Origin: Larix sibirica
Taxonomy: Eukaryota; Streptophyta; Pinopsida; Pinales; Pinaceae
DNA length: 31,762 bases
Assembly: GCA_004151065.3 (NCBI GenBank)
Contig: NWUY0300003340.1
Coordinates: 103,677 to 135,438 of the forward strand
Direction: 5' to 3'
The notes below the pieces were generated by a model. That model made no database searches and had not been told where the DNA came from. It saw only the letters and a program-made list of their open reading frames with translations. The position numbers and the translations under genes were made by a program. This document shows, piece by piece, positions 10,261 through 22,251 of this stretch (the stretch's first letter is position 1; each line of letters opens with the position of its first letter).

Positions 10261-11589
10261 ACCTGACATAAGTAAATACCCCCACCAATAACTAATATTG
10301 ATTCAAGAAAAGTGGGTTTCCCAATCACAACCATTCGTGCAAGGGAAGGACCAGTCGTCATCCGCACATGTGGCCCTTGTGCCAATGGTATAAATCTCAT
10401 TCCAGTTCAAGATCGAGGGCCCAAGATCATTGTTAAGGTTCAAGGGAATATGGGATATTCCTTGAAAGCCACCTCGACTCCTAGGACCAAATCTCAGAGG
10501 GAACTTACCCACTAATAAAACAACATAAAGGGTAGGCCCATCCCCATCATCCTTAGATAGCCAATTAGAACTTGCCATATGTCCCTCCTATTAACCCCTA
10601 AGATGTTCCAAGGTTGTGTGGAACCACACCAAGGCATGATGTGGCTCATTTTTTATAGATTTAAAGCTCGATCTTCACTAAAACAGAACACTTGATTGAT
10701 TATAGTTTGAAATTTGCATATACACAAGACTTAAGACATATTGATTACTATGGATTCTACTTTAGAGGCATTTTCTAGGCATATGTTCAGTATTTAATGC
10801 AATATAGAGTGAATGGAGAAGCTTGTGGAACAAATGAATTATGTGAGGTAACACTAAGATAAATCTTACACAATCAAAATGATAGAAAACATACTGAGCA
10901 TTGAAGAATTCAATAATTTAACAAAATGTAAATGAGATCTTGATGAAATGCATTAACAATGGCAGCTAGGCCATTTGTATGTAGAACAACAAAGAAACCT
11001 TCATATACCATCCAAAAAAACAAACATTAATGAGGAATACAGGTCATAGATATGAAATCTTTATCCCACATATAATACTCAAACACATTCATGCCATGAA
11101 TTGGTGGAAGATCAGACTTCTCATAGATTTATTATATCAACAAATCTTTACAGAAGAAGAATAGGATTTGGAATTACAGAAGAAGAATACATTCACATAG
11201 AGAAATCTTGCAGGCTGACATATACATGAGATCTGAATCTCATGGGATTTCTTTCTTGCCTACAATCCATGTGGTTCTGAATATCAAAATGATCCTAGAG
11301 TTTCTCAAGAGTCCCTCTAAAAACAATTGCCTAATAACCCCTGCTAGGGTGTGAAAATATCTCATATAGGAGGGGGAATGAGTCTTGATACTACTTGTGT
11401 GAGATTGCCCTGCTTTTTGAAACTGCCATATTTTACTTTGACTCCTAAAATATCCCTTTATGTTGTTAACTGTTTTGCCTCTTTGTTGGAATACTGTTTC
11501 TTGATTTGCAGCTACCTAACTACTTTAGTTAACCCTACTGAGTGGGGACCTGTTGTGGAGATGTCTTCCCTCATGTATGCACTACCGTT
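10261..11589. other. no gene seen; possible 3' end of the retrotransposon
   Basis: A purine-rich run with AAGAAAAGTGGG at 10305-10316 could be a polypurine tract, but no TG...CA LTR could be defined after it. The rest is AT-rich with short frames only. The opposing ORFs at 10303-10578 have no family features. Confidence 0.4.
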
Positions 11590-14500
11590 GAAGGCTTCCA
11601 TTGAGATGACATGACTACTTTGTGATACTTGGCAATTTGATGCCATCTTTTTCCCTTGGTATATTTATGGGTTCTCATTCAATTCATTGCCCTCTCAGCA
11701 TTTGTAAAATTTTCATAGGATATGGTTGGGAAACTTTTGAAAGTGAGATTTAAGTTATCCCATAGCTCAAAATTCCCATCCAGTTGTTGGATGATAGCTG
11801 CCCCTTTCAAGGTCTCTTGCAAGCCTTTGAATTTATGCTCTTCATTCCTTTTAGTATTCAACATCTCTTGATAGTATGCTTGTTTGTATATATCCCCATT
11901 TCCATTCCAGAGGTGAGGTAGTTCTCTTGATATTGCACCCCTGAATAGAGCTTTGAAGAAGACAATTTTTTATACAATGCTACTTATTCTTCTTTGGGCT
12001 CTGTTCATTAAGGTTCTCTTAGTTATTACCTTGTTTTCCTCTGTGATCGGATAGCTTATGTTGGTTGCCCCCAAATCTTCTAGCTACTTCTTGGTCCTAC
12101 TAGTTAGGAACTTGATCACATTGTTGGCAATGTCAGGCTTTAATTCAAGTTCATCCCTTGTCCTTTTTATTTATCTTGTTGCACTAGTTGCAAGCTCCAA
12201 TTCATCATAAATCAATTCAAAGTGGTCCTAATGTTGGATGACTTCTTAAGATATTTTGTCCCAGTGATAGTGCTTTTTTGGCTCCTTTGAGAGGGGCTTT
12301 CTGTACCATCTTTTCATTCAATAATCCCACCTGCTATTGTAGGTCATCTCTCTCTTGCTCCAGATGATCAATTATGTCTTCTTTCTCCTTTATGTATGCA
12401 TCGAGTTCTATGATTTTATGGCCTTTATCCCTTATACACTTTCAAGTTTCCCACTTCTATCTACTTATCTGTCAGATCCATTCGAATTTTTCTAACCCCT
12501 TCAGTGGGCTAAGGTGTGTCCTGAGTAGTTATGGTGGATTTTTCCAATTCCATCCTTGATATTTAGAGTTCTGAATCATCCAATTTATCCCCGTACTCCT
12601 CCATTGAGGATTTGAAATACAACATTTGCTGGCGTGTTTTTTCCTTTTCCTCTTGTAGTGCCATTAATTCGGGAGTTTGAACATGTTCTATGTCAAGCAC
12701 CTTAATTTTTTTTAGCACAACAATCTCATTATCCTTTTGTTGAGTGAGTGACTGCACATGAATAGGATCATGGGGGTTGGCTCCCAATGTGACAATCTTT
12801 CTTTCCAACTCCTTAATGGTCAATTGCTTGGCCTTGGTGGCCACCCTTTCTTGTTTGAGATGCTTTTATATTTTTTGTACCACAGACTGCATTTTCCTAA
12901 TGTTAGTTGAGGATTGTAGGATATCTTTACACAACATTTTTCCTGACTTCCTGCAAAAATCTACCCTATCCACAAGGATGAATTGACTAAATTTGAATTC
13001 AAATTGGGTGGCATTGTAATCATCATACATTTTAGCTACAGGGACTTTAGATTCTAAGACTGACATCTTGAAGGTGCCTTCCTTAAGGTCCACTATAGAG
13101 AGCGGTTTACTTTACATGAGATCCATCCACTCCTTGGGGTATGTGTCTTTCATTAGATCAACATTTCTCCTCTTTATATCCATATATTGTGAGAACAAGT
13201 TGGGTTGAGGCTGGATCCATCCTATTGAGGAGGATTTGTCTTGTGTTTCAGTGGTGGCAAAAAATGTCGAGGGTAAGTGTTTTATGGTTACCTCTAGCAT
13301 ATTTGTAGCTTCTTTGGGCAAGTGGGAAGTTGAATCTGAACGGTTGGTATATTCTTCCACTTTTGCTACCTCCACTATGGCTTCCTGATTATCTGTGCTA
13401 TGTTCTATCCTATCTCTTTTGTTGGTAGGTTCAACCTATGGCTCATCTATGTCCATGCTTATTTGGGTACCCGAAGTTGTTCTTTTGGTCCCTATCTCTT
13501 GCTCATGGGGGGTAGGGACTACTATATGTTGGATATTTGCTTTGGAATCCTTTCTATAATCATAGTTCTTAGTGTCAGACCACACAATTGCATTTACTTG
13601 CTCCCACATTTCCACATTTTCTATAGCCTCCCACTTTAAGTGTGGCTTGTGAGTATAGGCTAAATTTTTGTTTTCTAGCGTTTTCTTAGATATGACCTAG
13701 TGTGGGTCATATGTCCATTTCTATGCTTTGACCATATTGAGTTGTTTTAACATTTCTTCCACCTGTCCCAAGGCATTCCTGGTCTTCACTAGGAATGGGC
13801 CCAATTCCTTGGGAAACTTGAATGTTATGAGATGCTTGAGCTTTACAAAGTGTATCTGGTCTAATAGGAACCTCTGCCTTATGTATTAAACAACAAATAT
13901 TCTCGGGGTAAAGAATGCTAGCAGAAGATATGGCTCCTCCTCAAAACCATGTACCCTTAGTAGTTATGCTCATGTGAGATCCTTTGTTGTCAACTCTAGG
14001 GACTGAAAGACTGTATGGTGTATTATGATATAGGAACAAATATAGTAGGTACGATGGGTATCTAAAGCATTTCAGAGTGGCCAGGAACCCTAGCATGGTG
14101 TCATCTATGGCCCTATCATGATCATACCCTGATATGAGGCAAATTAGGGTCACAATTTTTCTTGAGTTTTATGAGAAAATGGATGCTTTGTACGGTGGGG
14201 GATTGGTAGGGACTTGGGTATCCTTACTTAGGTGGTTGGCTAGCAACTGGATTTTTTATATTGGGGTAAAATCTTGATATGTGGGTGCTAGGGATTCATC
14301 ATCTAATGGTTGCGGGCTTGGGTGATCAAGGAAGCACAACATCTGGGATATGGCTTCCTTGGAGATGGTGTATATTGCCCTAGTTCCATTTGAGGATAAT
14401 ACTTCTCTCTTCTCAGCGTGGTAATTAGTTGGGCACCTAGGCACGAATTCAAAGAAGTGAATAGTTTGTGGGCAAATTGCTCAGGCAATGTTTGATTCCC

Positions 14501-15140
14501 ATAGATGGAAAAAGTCATGTCCATTGGCATGATTATCTTCGTCTCCTTTAATGAAGTGGTAGAGGTCCAAGATGGAGATGGTTGGGTCAAAAAAATCGGC
14601 TTCTCAATCAACAAGATGGTCTTATTTGGGATTAGGCCTGGCCTAACCTGGAGGATGGGTGGTTTCAACAACGGAGGTCGTTTTCACTTTCAAATCTTTG
14701 TAAAAGTAAATAAGGGAAAATGAGGTGGAACTACGGTTGAACTTACCCAGTTACTCTATAGCTTTAGGTATTGACTGGTGGGTAATGTGACTTGGTTGTT
14801 TACACATCGTACCGACGGTGTTCTTATTCAACACGACCATAATGGAGCTTTTCGAGCCATTTTCCACTTTTTACAGTTTCAAATTTGAATTGGAAAGGTG
14901 GAAACTTTTCATTTGCTGAAGTTTTAGATGACATCATCATAACGTCACAGGGTCCCAAGTGGCCATGTGGAACCTGTGGGTTGGAACACGTGGAACTCGT
15001 GTGTGCCTGGGTGCTATTGCAAATGATGGATTTTCTAGCATTGGTGGGCCCCAATGGAGTCCATCTGTCGGCTAGGTGTTGACTTCGTGGTTGCTTGCGT
15101 GGTTTCCCACTTCCTCCAAATGAACAGTAATGGCTCAATG
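11590..15140 (-). pseudogene. long ORF remnant with globular N-terminal part and coiled coil, unknown function
   Basis: Reading the minus strand from about 15140 down, protein-like text continues for 3.5 kb across at least five frame changes. The N-terminal part includes FVPRCPTNYHAEKREVL and IYTISKEAISQMLCFLDHP (about 14440-14315). Next come RYPSYLLYLFLYHNTP (about 14063-14016) and EEPYLLLAFFTPRIF and TRNALGQVEEMLKQLNMV in another frame (about 13940-13720). From 13375 to 12300 the text is coiled-coil-like (KELERKI; EEKEKTRQQM; KEKEDIIDHLEQERDDL). The C-terminal part, about 12240-11679, is one frame with three stops (FFKALFRGAISRELPHLW). No enzymatic motif is seen. From memory it resembles long ORFs of unknown function common in conifer repeat DNA. 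It may be a transposon-encoded protein, but that is inference. Confidence 0.6.
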
Positions 15141-15989
15141 GAGAGTGGTTTCAGAAAGGTTCCTTTCAGAGTCATTACTAATGGAAAGAATCCACGTGAA
15201 AATGTGGTTTCCTCCCAACAACTTGGATGCTCTTTTTTAACCCCTATGTAGCTTGCGGAGACATTGTTATTGTGAGTCGTTAATCGACCTGTCAGGCGAC
15301 ATATATGTTTCTTGTGCTCTTTAGCCCCTGTTTACCTACTGCTTAGTCTTGGACTAAGGTCTTATTATTTCTCCGACTTAGAATTGGGGCACTTAACCTT
15401 CCCAGGACCTCGATATCACCTTCGGGTCCTTTGGCGCATGTTTTCATAGCACTCCGATGTTTACATCATTCATCATTATACCCACGACGTATTTCAACAC
15501 CTAGACGCTTATTCTTTGGCTTCTTATTTCCCTTGATTTAGCATCTGAGCACTTAACTCATTTACTCCCCTTTTCAGTGTTTGGAATCAGACTTAACCAA
15601 AGTGCTACTCCCACTTATGGCCCCTCATGCAGGCCCTTGAATGTTTGCAATAAAATTTGTACTAACACCTCCAAATCGGACAAAATATGTCATTGCCACC
15701 CTATGACAATCTTTAATGTCACTTAATAACAATATTTTTAGCCATCAATGAAGATCTCCACCCATTTAATGTTTATGAATGTTCATTATCTTGTTTTATT
15801 TCAAACTTGAGCTTCTGAGTGACCTTACAAAGCACCCTGCCTACCAAAGAATGTGCAAAATTGACCAAACAAACTCAACTGAACCAAGAATCGTTTCAAT
15901 TTTGTGCTAGCAACATTGCCACTGTCGGTGTTTGCCTAATTACAAGGTAAGTCTTCGAAAATATTGGCCTGTTTAACTTTAGTAAGAAA
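15141..15989. other. region between two head-to-head ORF remnants
   Basis: No gene is seen. Two loosely similar stretches of about 45 bp lie 160 bp apart (near 15358 and 15518), each ending in GCACTTAAC. The stretch is less AT-rich than the surroundings. It could be promoter or terminal DNA of the flanking elements, but no TATA box or terminal repeat could be assigned. Confidence 0.35.
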
Positions 15990-17190
15990 GCTATGAATTT
16001 ACATGTTTTTCCACCCCCTTGTGTAGATACCAATCTCCTATTTTTGCATAAGATCTCTACAACCATGCCTAAAGCCTCCAAAGTCACGTCCAAAGTTCCT
16101 CCTCCTGCTCTGCTAGCGCTCGATCGAATGCCAGTGACACTTCATCTTCCCAAAGCCCCCCATTCATTGATGAATTAGATCATATTAATAATCTTCACAC
16201 AATTGGTTCCTCTCCAAAACAATTGATATGCGTTACCTATGCAAGATCCGTTCATATAAATCACCTAACACTCTTTGGGCATCAAGTCTAGCACAACACA
16301 TTGTCCCTGACAACTTACCATTCCCCAAATTCATGGAGCTGGGTACTTAAAAACTTCAACCTACTTTGTCTACAGTTATGACCACACATGGCCATACTAT
16401 GCTAATTCACCTGAATGTCCTATCCCTGACACAAATGTTGAGCACTTCTATGGCCAACATCTCCCTATCACATGAGGCCAAAATAGAGAGATACAAGAAT
16501 ATGAGCCAGACACAGAGAGCCAAAATATTTGAGAGTTTGAAATATAACCAGGGTCAAAATGAAGTTCCCCCACCCCCTCAAAGAAACAAGAGTTTCGCCC
16601 CCTGGGCATAGGATTGTTTATCTATGTTTACTTTAATTTTGGGGAGAGAGTCTAATGAGGAAATTTATGAAGAAATGGTGGCTATAGTTGATGCATACAA
16701 TACACAACATTTATGAATTCAAATACAACGAGGCCATAGCCATCAACATAAGGTCCTGAATAGTCAATTTCACGACCACGGGGGTTTCCAAGTACCCCTC
16801 ATACTCAATATATTTGTTTAGACATCAGTAGAGACACCACCCAGTGGCTCTAAATTTGTAGAGGATTGTGGGAGGAAAACCCACCAAGGGTTTTGACTGG
16901 CTACCACGGGTGAAAAAGGGGGAACCTGAAGCCTAACTGATTGGGAGAAAAAGGATGGGGCTATGAGTCCACTCAAGGAACAAGTAAGGAGATCAAATGG
17001 GAAATGAGCTATGCTTTATCATGATGCTTTACCCTATCCAAAGACTCATTTATTTGATTGTCCTATTTCCATTTATCCTTACGTTTATGCTAAATTGGGA
17101 GCCTCGTCATGTGAAAGGGAAAATATGAATATGAGAGCATAGTAATTCTATGCAAAAGTTCCTAGCTCCTATTTTGTAGTAGCTAGCTTA
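15990..17190 (+). pseudogene. second remnant, possibly of the same unknown ORF family
   Basis: Plus-strand text appears in changing frames: a Ser/Pro-rich start (SSSQSPPFIDELDHIN near 16145-16195), TLWASSLAQHIVPDNLPFP near 16270-16325, an uninterrupted 81-codon stretch at 16366-16611 with AKIERYKNMSQTQRAKIF, then GRESNEEIYEEMVAIVDAYN near 16645-16705. In another frame, KYPSYSIYLF lies at 16790-16819. It shares YPSYxxYLF with the minus-strand remnant at 14063-14025, which suggests a common family with opposite orientation. Several stops interrupt it. No function can be assigned. Confidence 0.45.
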
Positions 17191-17835
17191 TGTTTTTAAG
17201 AAACCAAGGATGTGGTGGAGGAAAGAATACACCCTCACACTCATTCTCTAAATTTCATGGATGGAAATTCAAATGGGGAGAGAGAAGCTTGGAAAAAAAA
17301 GAGTTCTCAAGAGAAAAGAAGGGTTTGAAGGAAGAAAACTCAACCCAACTCTCATATGAACCATGGAGAGATGAAAGCAAGGTTTATAGCTGATATTAGA
17401 CACCATTGTAGAGTAGCTAGATACCATTTCAAATCCATAAAGGTTATTGGCCTATTTGGTTGTTCAAATAACCATAAACTCCATGTCCAAGAAGTTTCAC
17501 AATACTGGAAATGAAACCTAGAAGTAAGCAATGTCTTGGGCCAACATTGGCCATATTGAAGAGCACCAAGAGGAAGGGCATGCCTGAGGGATTGAAAAGG
17601 CAGATAAAGGATGACTTCTTGTGTTGTATGGAGCAAGGGGAGCTAGATGAGAGGTTGAAGAAAGAACTGACAAAGACTCGCTTGGTTGGTATATTGGAAG
17701 CCATTAGTGAAAAGAAGATATGTTTTGCAAACCTTTCCAATCTTATTTGCCTTGGTGGTCCCATCGCCTAGTACGGGGGTGGCATTCTTCAATGGAATAG
17801 CCTATGGTTTTGAGGAAATCAGTCCCTCTAGAGTG
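17191..17835 (+). pseudogene. weak coding pieces, unknown
   Basis: Open pieces at 17190-17393 (basic, Lys/Glu-rich) and 17511-17771 (86 codons, charged, with QGELDERLKKELTKTRL) may continue the preceding remnant. No domain or motif is recognised and the pieces are in different frames. The sequence runs without a visible boundary into the duplicated block at 17836. Chance ORFs cannot be excluded. Confidence 0.25.
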
Positions 17836-20238
17836 AATTTCCTTGGAGCTTCATCTTGGAAAAGATAAGTGTACTATTTCTTACTTTTTATTTATGAATT
17901 CAATATTGTAGAATGATGAGTACATAATATCATTATCATGGTATTTTGAATGCAAATTTCTTGTATATGATGTCTCTTTTGTTTGATTAAGTCACATGCA
18001 AATCATGTATGGCAAAGTGTTGTAATTTCTTGCATGACAACTATTTGACAAAAGAACTAAGGGAAAGGTTTCCTTGTCCCATTATAATTGATAAATGGGT
18101 GCTATGAATGAACTAAAACATTGTTAAAACTTGATGAATCTTTTTGGAATGGATTCATAAATGTGTAAAAAATGAATTATTCTGCCCTAATCAGTGATTC
18201 AAAGTGAAAGAACCCATGTAGCTTTAAAAATGGCAAATTTCTTGAGCTTTCAACACCATTGGAATGTGCACAACACCCTATACAGATTTATATGTATATA
18301 TCTCACAAAATATCAAATGGGTAGGTGCGAAATTTGTTTTGCGGGTTCCAAACACACTTGTTAACATGCTCACCAAAACTCTTAGATACCCAAGTTTCCA
18401 TTTGAGATATATTAATTCTGCAACGGGGCCCTTTTCCTCTAATCCAACGTTGGGTGTTTGATGGGGGTAATGGGGTGGGCATTCAAGAGAAAGGCACAAT
18501 GTGTTTGAAAAAATGTCTTTACAATTTGCCTTTATTTGAGGTTTCCCACAAAGTGTTTGATAAAATGTCTTTACCATTTTCCTTTGTGTGAGGTTGCCCA
18601 CAAAGTGTTTGACAAAATGTCATGGTAGAACCATGCTGTTGATAGTGTTGGTTGCAAGCCATGATGACATGTTAAGAATTGATTGCATGTATCTTCTTTG
18701 CAAATGTCTAAATTCTTTAGCATATGAAGTTTAAAACAATGATTTGTATTGCTTGTTGAATGGAGAAAATGTCAAGTTTAGACAATAGAGTTGTGCATGT
18801 TACTGTTGAGGATCAAATGGTGTCCTTGATTGGGTTATGGGCTTGAGAACCAAATATTATTCTCAGCTGGATATTAAGATGTATACATGCTAAAAAAAAA
18901 TTGAATAGGCATGTCCAAAAATTTACATACATACTAGTTTGATGGGTATATAAATTTACATATATATGAATGAGTGCCCATTTGTTTTGAGTGTATTTGG
19001 GCACAATCTTTGGGCACATGTGCATAAGCCCAAAATGTCTTGAAGCAATCTTACCCATATCTCTTTTCTTATACACATATGCATGTGTAAATATTAGATA
19101 TGATTCTATGTTCACAACCAATGAATGCTTGTGTTAGAGTGATTGTATGCCAGGATTAATTTTGGTTGAAGTCACACTTGGATTATGCAATAGTGTATAG
19201 ATTTAAGAGTTTTGTGTTGTCAAGAAGTGGACAACAATGTTTGGGCAGGTTTTCTTTTGTTGAATTAAATCTGATTTTAATTCCATACCTAGGCATTGAT
19301 GGGGTGAGTGAATGAGATCATGTTAGCTTATGATAGTAAAAAAATAGAAGCTTACCATGGATTGTTGGTTCACATAAATGAACACACACACATATATACA
19401 ATGTCTTGAAAATTGCTTGCAAACCCAACATTGCTATATGCAATGGTGCCTTGAAGTAGTGTGGGATGCAAAGAGTTCTTATTGGTTTATATTAATTCAA
19501 TCATTAGATTGTTCAAAGCTACCAACATGAATAATGCATGTGATATTTAAACTACTTAATGTTGGCATTCATGCCATTCATAAATACAAATTGGTATAAA
19601 ATATCTTAACTTAGTTAGCATTTTAAACTATTTGAAGTATAGGAACAATAAGTTATATCTTGTCATGTTTGTATATCATATGCTCTCCAAAAGTGAACTC
19701 AATCTAAATCATGTCTATACAGATATCATATGTTCTTCTTTGACTTTGATTGCAAAGATATATGTACCAAGAAAGAAATAATTTAATGCTAATTCTAGAA
19801 TAAAACACGATGGGGAGACACATGAGCTTTAGTATTTGTTTCCACTACAAATAGTCTCAAGCATAATGAAGCAACCATTATACGGAACCAATTTCAAAAG
19901 TTGTATTCTAATCATACAATTATATGACTTGATACATGAGAACGTTTTTGTTTGAATTTACATTAATTTTATTCTTACATGAAATATGGTCTGTGAAATT
20001 GAAATATATTAGAAACAAAATGAATAAAATAGAAAAAGCATGTTACACTCTCTTTTAGCCATACATGATGATTCTAGACTTTTTGTTTGGGATCTTTTGA
20101 GCAATCTAGACAAATTCTGATAACTACAAAAACTATGTATATAACTACTCATCTTATAAATATTGAGTAGACTTTTCTCATATGAAAGAAAAACAATATA
20201 TTATTGCATTTGCGCTTGAGTTTAAGAAACTTGTTTAT
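17836..20238. other. AT-rich DNA without a gene, left part of copy 1
   Basis: About 2.4 kb with only short scattered ORFs on both strands (18264-18461 +, 18278-18601 -, 18813-19121 -), none with family features. It contains a small minisatellite at 18496-18628 and a short CA/TA-rich run near 19382-19399. Confidence 0.55.
18496..18628. repeat. 52-bp minisatellite, about 2.5 units (copy 1)
   Basis: Units start at 18496, 18548 and 18600 with ACAAAGTGTTTGAYAAAATG-type text followed by TCTTTACMATTTKCCTTT and GAGGTTKCCC. The third unit is cut off after about 28 bp. The repeat generates the apparent 107-codon minus-strand ORF across it. Confidence 0.9.
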
Positions 20239-20300
20239 TTCCTCACTAATTTAACTGGATGTCAATTTTTGTCAATATTTGCTTCGAGATTAGTGAGGAA
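20239..20300. repeat. 12-bp inverted repeat, possible hairpin (copy 1)
   Basis: TTCCTCACTAAT at 20239-20250 is the exact reverse complement of ATTAGTGAGGAA at 20289-20300. The 38-base loop contains two GTCAATWTTT-like direct repeats. Function is unknown. Confidence 0.7.
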
Positions 20301-21350
20301 CAAATAGCCCCTTAAAGCTCTTTTATTTCGACATCAACAAAGACGTCTGAGGGTGGCATGATTAAAGTTACGAAATTGGTTTTTGGCCCTTCCAATTCTT
20401 CTTATAGTGCTTGCACCCTAGTTTCAATTTCATCTTGTTTTTGTTAATATTTGTTAGGTAAATCTAAAATATTCTATTATGCAAATACATTTATACATAT
20501 AATCTATTTGTTATTCAATATAATGAATTTTGTTACCAAATATCATAAAGTTCTTCGTCATAACTTCTTGGAAATTTTCATTTTGTTGTACAAGAAAAAA
20601 TAATGTTAAATTAAACTATCATAACCAATTAGGATGATTAGTATTAATTAACTTACATCATAAATTGGATTTTCATATATGAATCTTTCTTTTTCAAACC
20701 ATTTGTAAAATCTTTCTTCCTTTTGTTCTAACTCTCATGTGCAACCGTCATATGTAGGTAGGTGCCACAAACCAAACAGTGTTATATTTTAGTGTTTGTT
20801 ATGTTTTATTTTCAATTCATACATTAATTTGTAGAAGTAATGTGCCATGTTTGCAAACACGCATGTTATAAGTGGTATCAATTCAACAAATACCATGCAT
20901 ATTTCAAAGGTTGGTGGTGTAATTGTGATTGTTTATATATATATATATATATATCATTTTAGGAATACCAACAATATATTTTAACAAGTACAATTCTTCC
21001 ACCTTGTCTCAATCTCGTACACTTTTGAGTTGTCAATTGTTGTTGGAGGGTCTAAAACGTACAACAAATGACAATATTTTACAAGATAATAATGCTTTTT
21101 AAGTTGAGAGGAATACTTCTATGTTTTTGGACTTAGTATGCTCCATTGGAAACATATCTACTGTAAGAGATGCATTTTTAGTTCATATTACTATTAGAAA
21201 TTTTATCTTCTTTGCCCCTAGCTTGTGATGAATATAGCTATCTAATTTACGAAATGGCTGATTTGTTTCAACTAGAAGACCATTGAATAATGAATCTTTA
21301 GTTATAAGCTTAGACTCGTTATTAGAAATGTGTTCATTTCAATTTTTATT
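20242..21350 (-). pseudogene. multi-piece minus-strand coding remnant, unknown family (copy 1)
   Basis: Reading the minus strand, separated protein-like pieces appear in order. KLITKDSLFNGLLVETNQPF and HHKLGAKKIKF lie in a 45-codon open piece at about 21320-21183. LKKHYYLVKYCHLLYVLDPP and YEIETRWKNC lie at about 21100-20985, VFANMAHYFYKLMYELKIKH at about 20860-20800, and QKEERFYKWFEKERFIYEN at about 20730-20670. Another piece near 20430-20245 contains EELEGPKTNFVTLIMPPSDV. The piece ending at 20657 is followed directly by GTAAGT (20656-20651 on the minus strand), a consensus plant splice donor, so some gaps may be introns. In-frame stops show decay. No motif identifies the family; a transposase or a host pseudogene are both possible. 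Confidence 0.4.
20935..20954. repeat. (AT)10 microsatellite (copy 1)
   Basis: Ten AT units. In copy 2 the last T is C, so the run there is 19 bases with the same total length. Confidence 0.98.
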
Positions 21351-21515
21351 CATTTAATTTTTTATAAAATCATAATGTTAGAGAAAAATGGGAAACATAT
21401 AGGATAACATATTAAAAAGAGGTACAAAACAAAATATATGTAAAATAATTTATAAGATCCTTCTTTTGCATGAGATGGAGCATTTTGTCTTCAACTTAAT
21501 ATAGGCATTACTTCA

Positions 21516-21771
21516 AGTAGTTTTAAAAAGAATACAAAAATAAAATAGATGCATGATTCTATCTAGAAGATGAATTTGTTTCTTGGAATAGAGAAAATGC
21601 AAAAATCAATAAAATATTCACTAGAAACCCCCCAACTAAAGTAGTTTAAAAAAAATACAAAAACAAAATCAATGCATTATTCTATCTAGAAGATGAATGT
21701 GTTTCTTGGAATTGAGAAAATGTAAAAACCAATAAAATAATCATATACCACTAGAAAATCCTCCCCCTAAC
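21516..21771. repeat. two-unit direct repeat, period 124 bp (copy 1)
   Basis: Units begin AGTAGTTTTAAAAAGAATAC at 21516 and AGTAGTTTAAAAAAAATAC at 21640. Both contain ATTCTATCTAGAAGATGAAT and GTGTTTCTTGGAAT-like text. The second unit ends a few bases before the pararetroviral coding text. Confidence 0.9.
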
Positions 21772-22242
21772 TTTTTCTTTTAGTATTCTCTCATCTTCCT
21801 CTCGTTTCTCCAAACCCAAGCGACCTCTTCGCAAAAAAGGCTAGCTGAAATAGATCAAGAACTCAATGAGTTTCCAGCATATTAATATGTGTTGAAACAA
21901 GAATTGAGAGAAGAAAAGAAGAAATTGCTGCAACTTAAACCCAAAGAAAAACAAGAAGCTAGTCTAGAATCTCAATCCTAGACAATTAGAAAAAATCGTG
22001 CATTTTATGCTCCTGTGGAGTTTTACAAAAATTATTTTTATAGGCACAAAGATGGACAAATTTTTAGAAAGGATAACGAAGCACTAATAAGGATATAGAT
22101 AAAAGAAAAGAAGCATGCTCTTAGGAAGCTAATTAAAGAGAAAAGAATTAAAAAGATGTTAGACATAACAATGCAGGAAAGGAACCAGATTTCAGATGAG
22201 GAACCTTCAAGAGAGTATAGCAAAGCACTAGAAAGTCGTTGA
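21772..22242 (+). pseudogene. pararetroviral polyprotein segment upstream of the protease (copy 1)
   Basis: A Lys/Glu-rich frame from about 21838 to a TGA stop at 22240-22242, broken by stops at 21883, 21979 and 22096. It reads as a charged, probably helical region (ELREEKKKLLQL) followed by AFYAPVEFYKNYF. It lies on the strand and at the place expected for sequence between coat protein and protease, but no CCHC zinc finger or other decisive motif is seen. Assignment to the virus rests on continuity with the downstream pol and is inference. A frame change at about 22243-22252 separates it from the protease frame. Confidence 0.45.
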
Positions 22243-22251
22243 GAAAAACAG

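Noticed and set aside
10303-10578. Overlapping ORFs on both strands after the 95-bp repeat
   Set aside because: No motif, no extension in other frames, and the position is where retrotransposon 3' non-coding DNA is expected.
18278-18601. Minus-strand 107-codon ORF (and 25242-25565)
   Set aside because: It is created partly by the 52-bp minisatellite; no domain is recognisable.
18813-19121. Minus-strand 102-codon ORF (and 25777-26085)
   Set aside because: Low-complexity, chance-like composition in AT-rich DNA with no neighbouring coding text.
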